Notes under the pieces: model-generated
Database searches by the model: none
The model's input: the letters and a program-made list of their open reading frames with translations, nothing else
Told to the model about the DNA's origin: nothing
From: Cucumis sativus
Lineage: Eukaryota; Streptophyta; Magnoliopsida; Cucurbitales; Cucurbitaceae
NCBI RefSeq assembly: GCF_000004075.3
Contig: NC_026655.2
Location: 22,305,489 to 22,369,488, forward strand
DNA: 64,000 nucleotides
Reading direction: 5' to 3'
Shown here: positions 25,078 to 35,639 of the stretch, piece by piece
Numbering within the stretch: position 1 is the first letter of the stretch
How the letters are laid out: each line of letters opens with the position of its first letter
Translations under genes and position numbers: made by a program

Positions 25078-28000
25078 AGGCATACACAATTTGTACATTA
25101 TATCTAAAATACAAGAATAGGAAGTAAATGATCAGTAAAGAAGCTTTGAAGCATTATGATTTGAACATATCATCCACAATAAAATTGAAAGTATTCATGA
25201 ATTTTTCTTGACATTAGTTGCAATACAGGATACAACAAAGAATGGTAAATAATATTAGATACCAACCTGAAGAAATTCTTGAGGTTTTAGAAGTAATATC
25301 TGAGGACTTGTGGCTATCACCTGACCCAACTTCTTGCTTCGAACACCTAGCCCATCAAGCCTGTCTACCATCAGTTCCAATTTACTAGTTGAGCTTCCTA
25401 AAATCAGCGGCCAGCTGCTGATTGCATTAATAATGCTGGCACTTGGTACCTGTCATGAAATATCATCTAGTAACAGAGAGATTTTCGGTATATAAAGGTG
25501 CACATTTGTCATATTAGCAGTCTTGGATTTTCGACAACTTAAAGAGCACCTAGTACAAAATCATGCCCATTTACCCAAAGGCAAAGGCATGTTTGGTATG
25601 CAATCTAAATTCAATTTCTTGTTTTCAAATCTATGAATCACAATGGATTAAGTAAAATTTAGTTTTGATCATAATTTAGAGTTTGAATATACAAACATTA
25701 TTTTGGGTGTTTGATTGATACAACTGAACTACCAAAGTTTAAGTTCATATTGGCCCTAAAATATATATGTCTCCCAACTTCATATAGTGACATAGGAATC
25801 ATTTTCATGTGACAAATATCTGGTATATTGTATCTTCAAAAGAATGCCCAAGCACAACCAATTTGATGGTTGAAACTAGAAAAGATAAGGCTTCAACCCC
25901 AAGCCATAAGAGTTGCATAAAATTCTCCAATTGGACAAAAGTATAGTTGCAAAAAAGTGGTGATAATTTACGGCAAGTGACAATCAAGAATACTATCGAG
26001 TCAAAAAATACCCCAAGAGGTGAAGAAAAAGAAGAAAGTAAAAGTATATAAATAATATTATGGTAATTAAATTCCATTAAATGAAGAAAAGAAAAAAGGT
26101 CAGACCCTAAACCCTACACCCCATGGGATAAGGTTAAACCATTACTCGAAAAGAGGATGTCTAACTCATCCAAACTCGATCTCTTTTTTAGATCCGTGAG
26201 TGTTCAGACCAGTTTACACACACCTTCACTAATCTCATGGGTCAACCCACCTAATCCTACAACATTTAGGTGTCAAGGAAACCGGTAGAAAATTAATTCC
26301 TAGGTAGCTCAGTTTAGGTCTGGGATAGCAAAAACAAAAACAGAGTGAGATGAAGATGGAATATAAACAAAAAGGATATGGATGGACAGCACAAAGATGA
26401 AGGGTAGCTTAAACCACAGAGGCAAAGAAAGGAGAACAAATACCTAAAAAGTTAGAGTGCAACAATCTTCACCAAGAGTCAACTAAGCTAGGAGAATAAA
26501 TATCGTTTCTCTGAGACACTCTTGCTCACAAAAGCAATCAATAAAGGGTTGCATAAGAAGACTCTTGTAGATAGAGGTATCCATTTGTACAGAATTGACG
26601 AGAGTTTAAGGAGAAATGGGCGAGTGAATTTAAGATAAGAGGCACATGTTGAAAAATATATCCATAAAACTTCAATAACTGAGGTCCCATTTTTAGCAGG
26701 GATTCCAAATGTCTTCGACAAAAGAGGTTTCCCAATTGGAAAGAGAGAATACTCATAGGAAAGCCTTTAAAGGAGTTCATTACCAATCCAAAAATCATTC
26801 TAAAAACTTACAGAACTCTGATTCGCAGAACTCCAATCCTATTTGAGAGCATAGAAAGTTTGACAGAAGTGACCTGCAACGAACCATGATTGGTGGTTCA
26901 AAATTTAGCCATTACAACTCTTCTCCATCCATCTTTTTTCTTGCAGTGAAATTTCCATTAATCCTCTTTCTCAAACCGGAATTTCCATAGCCACTTTGCA
27001 AGATGATAATAATAACGTATCCTTGGATTCCAATACCAATGTTGGGCCAATTTTTACCTAGTGTTATCCCTTTTCACTTTAGCTCCTTCCCAAACAAACC
27101 TGTTGGCAGATTCTCAATTAAAGCCTTCTCAAGGAAAGTTGCATTTAGCCCCAATCAACCATCTCTGCCTTTTATTTCCAATATTGCTCATTTTCACTCA
27201 AATTCAAAAAGATACATCTTCATTCTTTAAGTAAGAATATGAGATTTAGAATGGTCATCACATCAGCAGGCCAGTTGTCATTGAATCCAAAATACCAACC
27301 AATAGCTCTCATGAGCATAATTATCTATCAAATTCTAGAGTTTTGAATAAGCAATTAATCAAATTAGTACAAGCAAGGTAAAATGACCAGACAGAAGGCA
27401 TACCTTCTCCGATTCAAAGAAAGAAACAATCTGTTTAAGGTTGCCGTGGATGCAATTGGACGTAATCCATGGATATTTAAGTAACAATTTACCAAATACT
27501 GTCACTTCTACGCCAACCTACAGGAAAATTATATATCAATAAAGTAAAAGTAATAACAGAATAGCAAGATAACGTAATACTACAAATTGAACTCTTTTTT
27601 CAATAAGAAACTTGATTCATTCAGAGAAATGAAAGGACAAAAAGGGAGGAGGTCAAGCTTTCAACACAGGACAAACTCTATAGATGCTTCATCCTAAAGA
27701 GAGTGTGGTACTTCATACCCATTATCAACTTACTCTAATGATGCTTACATGAAAATTTGACCATGTCTCAAGTGATGTTGGTCCTTTATGAGGTATGTTT
27801 CACTAATATGATAAAACTTTTTTGTAATTACCCTCTAAGTTTTATTTTACTTGATTGGAGCCCTTTTCTTTAGATTGGTTCCCTTTTCATGGGCTTAATT
27901 TTCTAGTATGCTCTTGTGTGTAGTTGTGTGAGCATGTATGTATATAAGTACGTAGATGCAAGCAATAGTACCTCCTCAAAAGCCATTATCCTTGATTTGA

Positions 28001-29299
28001 GGACTTCAGTATCAAAGAAAATGACGGGTGGAAATAGCAGAAATATGCTTCTCATGCGTTCCTTTGGGATGCCAATCTTTTCAAGAAATTCTACCATTGG
28101 CTTTACATGGGATTCTACTGACAGCAAAAGCATGCGGGGAAATGATTCAAGTAAAAGACCAAAGGATTCTTCATTTGAACTCAACATGTCTAAGCCTCCA
28201 CGCCTGGCTTCAATCTGTAAGAGTATTAATAAAGACAACATACGATGATATGAAAATCCACAAATTAATGAAACAGAATCAAGAAAAAACAAGTTAAAAC
28301 TTCGGGAACTGAAAACTAATTATGGCAAGACTCTTACAAGACCTTCTCAAAAAAGGATAAAGTTTGTTGCACATCATCATCAGGAGGAATTGATAAGTTC
28401 GTCATCATTCGACGAGCATTTTTCCCTATGAGTATTCCATCACCGCTGCCAGAAAAGAAGAGTGCCTTCATATATTTTACCTAATGAGAAAATGTAAGAC
28501 AAAACCAATCGGCGAGCTAATCAGTCTTCAATTTCTACACTGCCAACAGATATCAACTCAAGTAAAGAAGAACTCCGACACGTCTAATCAGAAACAAATT
28601 TCATAAATTCCCACTAACTGAACAACCTTGAATATTTAATTCAAAAAAAAAAAAAAAAAAAAAAAAAACTGGATTAGTTCTAAAAGAATGAACATTGAAC
28701 AACAAACAAAAGTAGTGTCCTACCTTATAAATGAGAGATGGAAGCATCTCCCCAGAGAGGTAACGAGCAACGTTCATAGCAGAAGAAAGATTCATACCAA
28801 CGCTTTCCAAGAAAGCAACCTTCCCACAGTCACCTTTCTCCATAGCCATCGAAGCTACCTTTTCCTTAAACCCAAAACCATCAAGTTCTCCTCTTTCCTT
28901 ACTCCAGGAATCCCACATGGATGTCTCGTCCAATTCCCGAACTGCATCAACAAGCATCTTCAAGAAACGAGGAGAATTGGAGGCAATGGAGACAGCTTCG
29001 TCCTCCAAAACCCCGAAACGCTGTAGATACTCGGAAACGGCAAGTTGGGCTTCGGCCAGAGAATGAAGCGGGTCTTCTTGTGGAGGGTCATCGGAAAAGG
29101 GAAGAGCGTCGGGGGAAATAGAGGCGAGAGGAAGGAAATGGGAAGAGGTGAGGAGGGAGTGAAAGCGGGAAGGGAAGGGGCAAAAATTGAGAGATTGAGG
29201 AAGGATAGAGGGGTGAAGAGGGATGAGAGGAGAGGATTTAGAGCTGCCAGTAATGGTGGGAGTGGGGAAGAAGAGGAAGAAGGAAGCCATTGTTGGCAT
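23549..29299 (-). CDS. mTERF-family organellar nucleic-acid-binding protein
   Basis: Member of the plant mTERF family, nuclear-encoded proteins acting on chloroplast or mitochondrial gene expression. Seven exons in transcript order: 28724-29299, 28343-28480, 27972-28214, 27404-27517, 25267-25449, 24281-24498 and 23549-23870, all GT-AG with closing phases, giving 597 residues. The Ser/Pro-rich, acid-poor N-terminus (about 1-60) looks like a transit peptide. From about residue 240 on, the protein is a series of mTERF helical repeats, seen as FLEKIGIPKERM, FLIKIGVSKTHLPRAIKKYPELL and YLRQRGLSERDIASMVVRFSPLLGY, each with the hydrophobic/Pro pattern of the motif. The length suits the larger plant mTERFs, but I cannot assign the number (mTERF2, 5, 8 and so on) with confidence. 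Introns carry poly-A tracts and repeat debris; the largest, 25450-27403, holds a SINE-like fragment. Confidence 0.92.
25048..25077. repeat. Poly-A (20) plus AG run in mTERF intron
   Basis: Twenty A followed by about five AG units, inside the intron between exons at 25267-25449 and 24281-24498. Simple repeat. Confidence 0.9.
26185..26320 (-). mobile_element. Degraded SINE-like fragment in mTERF intron
   Basis: The block around 26191-26225 (GTGTTCAGACCAGTTTACAC and following) and ACAACATTTAGGTGTCAAGG (26260-26279) resemble the body of a SINE widespread in angiosperms (Au-like), from memory. In that family the tRNA-like head would lie to the right on this strand; it is absent, so this is a truncated minus-strand copy. 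Family assignment is tentative. Confidence 0.4.
26321..27403. other. Unassigned part of large mTERF intron
   Basis: Somewhat richer in GC than the surroundings. Overlapping antisense frames (26488-26721 and 26538-26798) have no recognised domain. It could be an eroded transposable element inserted in the intron; I cannot name one. Confidence 0.35.
28643..28668. repeat. Poly-A tract (26) in first mTERF intron
   Basis: Twenty-six uninterrupted A (poly-T in the sense of the gene), about 55 bases downstream of the first exon's donor site, so it may help define the intron as a U-rich element. Simple repeat. Confidence 0.9.
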
Positions 29300-29647
29300 T
29301 GTAAAATCTTGGTAAAACCCTCAAATAAGGAACAAACAAACCTTTTTCTTCTTTTTCTTCTTTTTCTTTTACATTACATACACTTTTTTTATTTTTCGAA
29401 ACCAAAAAATGAGATGAGACCTTTACTTTTACTTTTGCATTTGCAAGTAATAATATGACATAAAATATCTTATTAATAACAAAATATTATAAATCAATGA
29501 TTAAGACATAGATTAGACTTTTGAATTAAGAAAAATTTAAAAAAAATCTTCAAATATTTTTGTAATTATTATTGTTATGGTATTCAATTTTATACCTTCT
29601 TCAATTGTATGTGAAATGTAGGAATAAGATGATTACCATCGAACTTG

Positions 29648-29772
29648 CTTTTTGGGCTTTCCTTTAGCCCAACATATATTTGATCATAGAGATTGGTGTG
29701 GAAAGCCCAAAAAGAAAATGGGTCACCAAAATCTCCTTGAAATATCTAAAGTCAAAACTAAATTTGGCCCAA
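29648..29772 (-). promoter_or_regulatory. Cluster of site II-like TGGGCY motifs upstream of mTERF gene
   Basis: Four GCCCA/TGGGC cores lie at about 29653-29658, 29667-29672, 29704-29709 and 29766-29771, some 350-470 bases upstream of the mTERF start. Two sit in a perfect 15-bp inverted repeat (29648-29662 and 29700-29714). Site II motifs are common in nuclear genes for organelle and ribosome biogenesis, which suits an mTERF gene. The distance is larger than usual, so function is an inference. Confidence 0.5.
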
Positions 29773-31224
29773 TCCTTTGTGTTGAGGCATCACAATAAAT
29801 CTCAAACTCTTTTCCTAATTGGAGGTCCTTCTTTTCATGGTTGGTAGGCATCTCGATTACTATATTTGTTTCTATATTTTAAGATTATTGAGAATCGTTA
29901 CGGAGGATATCGGGAGAGTTTTGGATTTTTACTTTTTTTTTTTTTAACATTCTTTTTTTATATAAATATAAATTTCATATTTGTTTTTTTTTAATTAAAA
30001 TAAATATTTTGTGCTATGTAATACACTTTTGTTAATTATATTGTAGTTGTTTTATTTATTTAAAAAATCAAATTAAAATATATTATTATAAATATCTCAA
30101 AACTAATACATTATTTTGGTGAGAAAAAACTGACAAATAAAATAAGAAAGCTATATTATTTTTAAAAGAATTGAAAATACAAATATCTAAGTATTTTCAT
30201 TATCTTCAAAATTATTCCTCCAAAACAAACATCGTTATTGTCTGCCAAATATATAATTCTCTATAATTTCAGCATTTTCAAAAAACAAAAAACCCTTATA
30301 AGAGTATTCCAACCCAAATTATTTACATGTCATATGTCATGCTCTTACCATTGTGTGGACCCTTTTAATCATCTCTTCGTGTATGTCCCACGAATCATTG
30401 CTCTTTGGGTTTGTTCCACATAATTGCTCTACTTTTTGAATTCGATCGACTCGAAAAACTCCAAAAAATATTTTAACCATGAAAAAACCTGCTTCTTATT
30501 GTAGATAATTAAAACGAGAATGCAACATATACATGGATTATTGTAGGGAGAGAAAAAGAGAGAATATAACAAGAGTTAGGTTTAAAAAACATCAGGAGTT
30601 GACGTGATTTAATCCATAAATACGTAAGATTCTAACACTTGCTCGATTAATAGCACCAGACACATTGCACATAATGAATGGGTAGTATTGATATAAAAAT
30701 GTGGGTATAAGTAATAATAGATAAGATCATAGGTGATGTTAGAAATGATTCAAATAACACATGGCTCCAACCTAGAAACTTCACAAAAAAAAAAGATATA
30801 ATAATAATAATTGTTAGTAATTTGTAGAGAATAGTAATGAAATGCTCAATAGACAAAGATCTTCATGAAAGACAAGTCCTATGATTTGGTTCAACATTTG
30901 ATGGTTGAGATTAATTTGATGTGACAAACAAAAACAAAAACAAAAAATCCTTTACACAATTAATAATTTTGGATGAAGAAGTTTTTTTTAGAGACACCAA
31001 AGTTAATTTTAAGGGCATTTATGTTGGTGTCAAATAATTGTAAAGTTATATATTATGGGGTACCTTATCCTCTCTCCCCTCTCCCAATCCACATATATAT
31101 TATTCCACATTTGCAGCTTTTCCCTTCTCTCTTATTACTTTATAAAGTTCTAAGGCATTTTGTCCATTTAACTTAGTATAAGTGGCAGACATAATCTTAT
31201 ATGTATATCACACATTATTATTCA

Positions 31225-31257
<33 letters not shown>

Positions 31258-32794
31258 TATATTTAACATAAAAACTTAGGTCTTTTCTTTTTCTGCCTTA
31301 ATACCCTCAAATGACACCTAACCCTTCCTTTAATGTGAAGAACAGTCCCACACTTGTTTGTATCAGATACCTCTTTTGTATTATTTGATAGACTTAAATA
31401 ATCAAGGGAGATCTAGGACTCACTTTTATTTATATCTAATAATAATTCACTCCATACAATTTATTGCTTAGTTTAAATTAGGATTAGTAAACTGAGGTAG
31501 GATTAATAATAATTCAAATAATCATTTTACATGTTAATCATTCTTTAATAAAAGATACATAAAAAAAAGTTTCTTTTGAGTTGAACAATTAAATATAGAA
31601 ATTTATTCTATAAATATGAATGAGATTTAATTATCGTAGAAAAGGTAAGGTGCTTGGTTGGTTGGTAGTTTTGTTTTTGTTTTTAGGTTTAAAAGTATAT
31701 AAAGAAAACAATCAAACTATGTTATGTGTTTTGTACATTTATTTTGAAAAATATTTTAAAAAGCAATTAAGAAAACGTTTTCATTATTTTTTATTTTTCT
31801 TTTCTGCTTTTACCAAAATTATTCATTTTCCAAAACAAATTACAAATTTGTTCAATTATGATCAAATTAACTAAATTATTTATAACATAATATCAAAATT
31901 ACTAACAAATTTCCTCTCACCAAATATTAAACACTATTATTTTCTTTTTCTTTTCAAATTTAACCTTTTAAAAAACTATATCCCATAAATCCCTATTGTT
32001 TTCAATCTAAGAATAGTTTTTCGTTCTACTTTTCTTTCATTTTTTTTTCATTTGCATCTATTCTCCATCTTACTATAAAAGTATATTATAAAAAAAATTT
32101 ATATTAAGATATATTTTTAAATGTTAGGTGATAATTTTATTTTTTATAATTTTTATAAAAAATATAATTATAAGCTTTTAAATTAGAGCAAAATAATAAG
32201 AAGAAGAAGAATAGGAAGAGGAGATACATACTATAAACTAAACAATTGTTTTTGAAATAATCCTAGTTTGATTTTTAAAAATTTAGAATTTAAATTGATA
32301 GATTCTTTTATATAAACAATTTCTTTATCTGATGTGCAGTAGAAATAATTAGATTAAATTCAACTCCTTTATTCTTTCCTCTTTTATTTAATTTAAGTTT
32401 AGGAAAACTACATTTTCAGTAAAGTTTGAAAGAATACGTGCACTTGTTCTTACATTTTACAAATGTATTTTTTTATTCTCTATATTTATAAGAATAGACT
32501 CAATTAAATTTTTTAGTTTTTAAATTAATATACAATTTTAGTCTATGAATTTTTTAAAAGTTGATTTAGAAAATCTCTCAGATCACTTTATACTTCTATT
32601 TTAAATTAAATGATATATACAATGTTTTAAAGGATTATGGAAAGAAGCTTAATTTAATGGTAGATCATTACCTACTGAACATTATTCCTCTCTTTTCTAT
32701 TTTGCTTTGTACCTTTAGGAACTCCTAAAAAATATTATCATCTAATTCATTAGCATCCAACTAATATTCTACCATTCAAATACACAGTCTTTAA
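29773..32794. other. Gene-poor AT-rich intergenic tract
   Basis: No gene recognised. Short frames such as 30238-30423, 30973-31176 and 31620-31874 are low-complexity and have no family similarity I know. Contains a TA/CA compound microsatellite at 31224-31260. Confidence 0.5.
31224..31260. repeat. (TA)n(CA)n compound microsatellite
   Basis: About nine TA units followed by about eight AC units. Simple repeat. Confidence 0.9.
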
Positions 32795-32950
32795 AACATT
32801 TTAGTTTTGAAAATTATGTCTATAAACACGTTTTGTACTTTTAAAATTCTAATTTCTTTTATTCTATCTATTTTTACCAATGATTTTAAAAACTAAACTA
32901 ACTTTCAATTTTGTTTTTAGAAAAATCACTTTTTAAAATTTAGCTAAAAA
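32795..32950 (+). mobile_element. Degenerate MITE-like copy
   Basis: The sequence TTTTGAAAATTATGTCTATA at 32805-32824 and the following layout (C-rich break, TTTTTACCAATG, then AAAACTAAACTAACTTTCAA) match, with many differences, the blocks at 62440-62580 and 62940-63150. The family looks like a non-coding element common in cucurbits; this is recalled, not searched. No target-site duplication found. Confidence 0.4.
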
Positions 32951-33829
32951 TATACATTAAAAAGAAAAAAACATAATTTAAAAAAGAAACTAAAGATATA
33001 GCATTAATGGTTAAGTGTAAAGATTGTTTTAGTTTAGAAATTTTCATGTTTGCAAGTATTTTTTTGTTCTCAAACCTCTATTTTAATTCTTGTTTTTTTT
33101 TCACAGTATTTATTTTGGTGTTTAAACTTTCCAAATAAAAGAAAATTATTGTCTAAGACTTGTTATATTTTTATTTTTTTCTAATTCTATGAAACTACAC
33201 GTTCTAGTATACAAATTCTAACTATCGCAAGATTTCAAGTATTGACGAACATAAACAAACGTGCTAACTTAACATAGTTTAGCTAAGAAATACATTGGGA
33301 AGAGGAGTGTGAATCCATTTAGTAACATAATTTTAAATTATAAGCATAACATTGAAAGAAAACATAGATTAAATGATTAAAATCTCACAAAACTACGTGG
33401 GATTTGCTTTCACAAAACTAAATACAATTATACCTTATCGATCCCATACATAAACTAAAGAGAAAATTTATGAACCCATGAGTTACAATCCTAGTAAAGT
33501 CCTAATTAGATAAGATTAATACATGGTGGTTGACTGTCCTCTAGAATCTCCATCCCCTTTTACGACTTTATTTTGCCCTATAAAATGGGTTCTCGACTTT
33601 AGAATTATGCTTCCTTTTCTACACCATTTTGACGTGAATTGCATATAAAACGTCTCAAGGATCTCGTTGCTTGTTTTTCTGTCAAAATTACACTAAATAA
33701 ACCATTATATCTCTAGGAAATAACCGATTTAAATGGTAATAAATAGCTCGTTTAGAGAGCTATCACAAGTGCTAGTAAAGTATGTGCTAATATACAATTT
33801 GTATTACACTAAGGGACTTGAAGAAAATA
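32951..33829. other. Intergenic, no gene seen
   Basis: AT-rich; no coding frame or clear repeat. Confidence 0.5.
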
Positions 33830-34800
33830 ACGAACAACAGTTGTTCTTAAGAGTTAGAGAGTGATGGTGGTCTAGTGTGTTAGTAGATAAGTGATTCTAG
33901 TGGAAGTTCAAAACAGGAGAAAGTCTTTGAGTAAAAGCTAAGAAATGATATGTTGGAAATGCTAACAATATGGACACATAAAAGATAGAGTAGAGTAGTC
34001 AAAAGGCTCTGGATCATATGTTAACATTATATTTCTCGTAAAGGGAAATAGTGACTTCTTTTGAAGAAGAAAGAATTCATACTTATGACATGTTCACTTT
34101 ATCATGATGGAGAGTATGATGTTAGCGGTTCCATAAGTTTGCACTTGAGCATTGTCTTGTGATTATGCAAGGTGTGTGGTGGAAGATCAGAACGGTTAAA
34201 AGAAGAGATTATCTCCAAACATTATAATTAAAAAAGAGTCTATCTCTTTCATTTTAAATCGTCCCAACCATAAAACACTTTAGGTTTTGGTGTGTTACCT
34301 TAGTTAAATTCTCCTTTATATTCTTTCGTTTGAGAGTAAAAAATGTTGGGAAAAAACCTCTCACTTCTACCACAAGAAATAAACAAAGAAATTAAAAGAG
34401 GTTAAAAGAAAACAATAAAACTGAAAACATAAAGAATTTACATGAAAAACTCTCCACTTGAAGAAAAACCCTGACCCACTAAAACGAAACTCACTATGTG
34501 AAAAATTGTTACAATCACATAGAATAATTCTCTCATTGATCTCAATTACAAGAGCACTTTAATTCTCAAAGCTTTTATACACTTCTCACTCCTTTCCTAC
34601 TCTCAAATTAAGAGTTAGTGCACTCAAGTTTAAAGTGTTTTTAATTAAGATGATCGACATGACTCATACGAGAAATCCATTACTTTCCTATCTAAAATTT
34701 ATTTCAATGTTGAACAACTATACTTGTAATATTTCAATAAGAAATCGCATGAGTGTAGTACTAAACCTTACAATTAATCTCTTGGTCGAGAGTACATAAT
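33830..34800 (+). mobile_element. Eroded Ty1-copia-like relic
   Basis: Fossil, broken, with many breaks. Around 33950-33990 there is a zinc-knuckle-like remnant of the gag type on the plus strand. From about 34344 the sequence begins TGTTGGG and contains the ACATGAAAAACTCTCCACTT style block often seen in copia LTRs. Clear boundaries, primer site and target-site duplication were not found, so extent is approximate. Old, judging by erosion. Confidence 0.35.
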
Positions 34801-35100
34801 TAATAATAAGAAGAAGATGAGTATTATTGAGATGATATAATTGGAGCATAAGCATGGGGGGTGTGGCATCCACGAAGGGGCGTGTTTGGGATAGGAATTA
34901 GACAACACATCAAATGATTATGAAAGTGATTTTGAGTAATTTAAATTTTGGTCCAAACAAAATCATAAGACATTATATTGTTTGGTGGCAAAGAAAGATC
35001 CTTTCCCAAATTGCAATCGAACCCTTGAGAAAAAGTTGGGTTTCAAATGGGTCCCTAAAACCCCCCAAGTCATTATATTGGAAAACAATTGAAAGTGCTT
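34801..35100. other. Intergenic, no gene seen
   Basis: No supported feature; overlapping short frames on both strands (34914-35193) are probably chance. Confidence 0.5.
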
Positions 35101-35600
35101 TCTCCAAATACTCATAACTCTCCCCCTCCCTCCCCATTGCATAAAGCCCACACACACCATTATTATGCATGCAATTATATTCTTCCTAGACACACAATTC
35201 TTTTTTTCTTTTTCTTTTTTTTTTTAAATCTAATTTTTTTTTCTACTAATAATAAAAATATTAATATATTCTTTTGGGCAACTAAACTCCATGTGTTCTA
35301 GCTTTTAATTTTAAAAAATATAAAGAACATTCTTTCCCTTTTTTTTTTTTTTTTTCCTTTTTCTCTTGAGTAAAAAGATGTTTTTTCTTAAAAAAAAAAA
35401 AAGTATTATTTTGGTGGGAGAAGAAGAAAAGGAGAAAGCAAAGAGGAAAATGAATCTGTTGAGGGTTTTTAGTGGTGGTGATGGTGGGGTTGAGCCACAA
35501 ACCAGACTCGTGGGGGTGAGGAAGAGAGTCTTTTCCACGTGTATAGTTTGTGATTGGGGAATGGAAGACGATATTGGAATTTGCGCCTCTTTCCAGGTAA
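35101..35600 (+). other. Possible unannotated leader/first exon
   Basis: A CT-rich stretch (35117-35138), a G-box core CACGTG (35536-35541), and a 50-residue Gly/Val-rich reading frame from ATG 35451 to a good donor-like site (CAG|GTAATT at about 35597) lie together in otherwise AT-rich DNA. No homologue is recognised and no downstream exon was found. It could be an untranslated first exon, a non-coding transcript or chance. Confidence 0.25.
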
Positions 35601-35639
35601 TTATGATAGGATTGATCGATGAGATCTTGTCAAATTAGA

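Noticed and set aside
26104-26120. CCCTAAACCCTA, telomere-like repeat
   Set aside because: Only two partial units; too short to be an interstitial telomere tract.
29045-29458. Forward 137-codon frame
   Set aside because: Antisense of the first mTERF exon plus leader; Arg/Gly/Glu bias is a mirror of the Ser/Pro-rich transit peptide.
35282-35538. Antisense Lys/Phe-rich frames
   Set aside because: Created by poly-T and poly-A tracts; low-complexity only.
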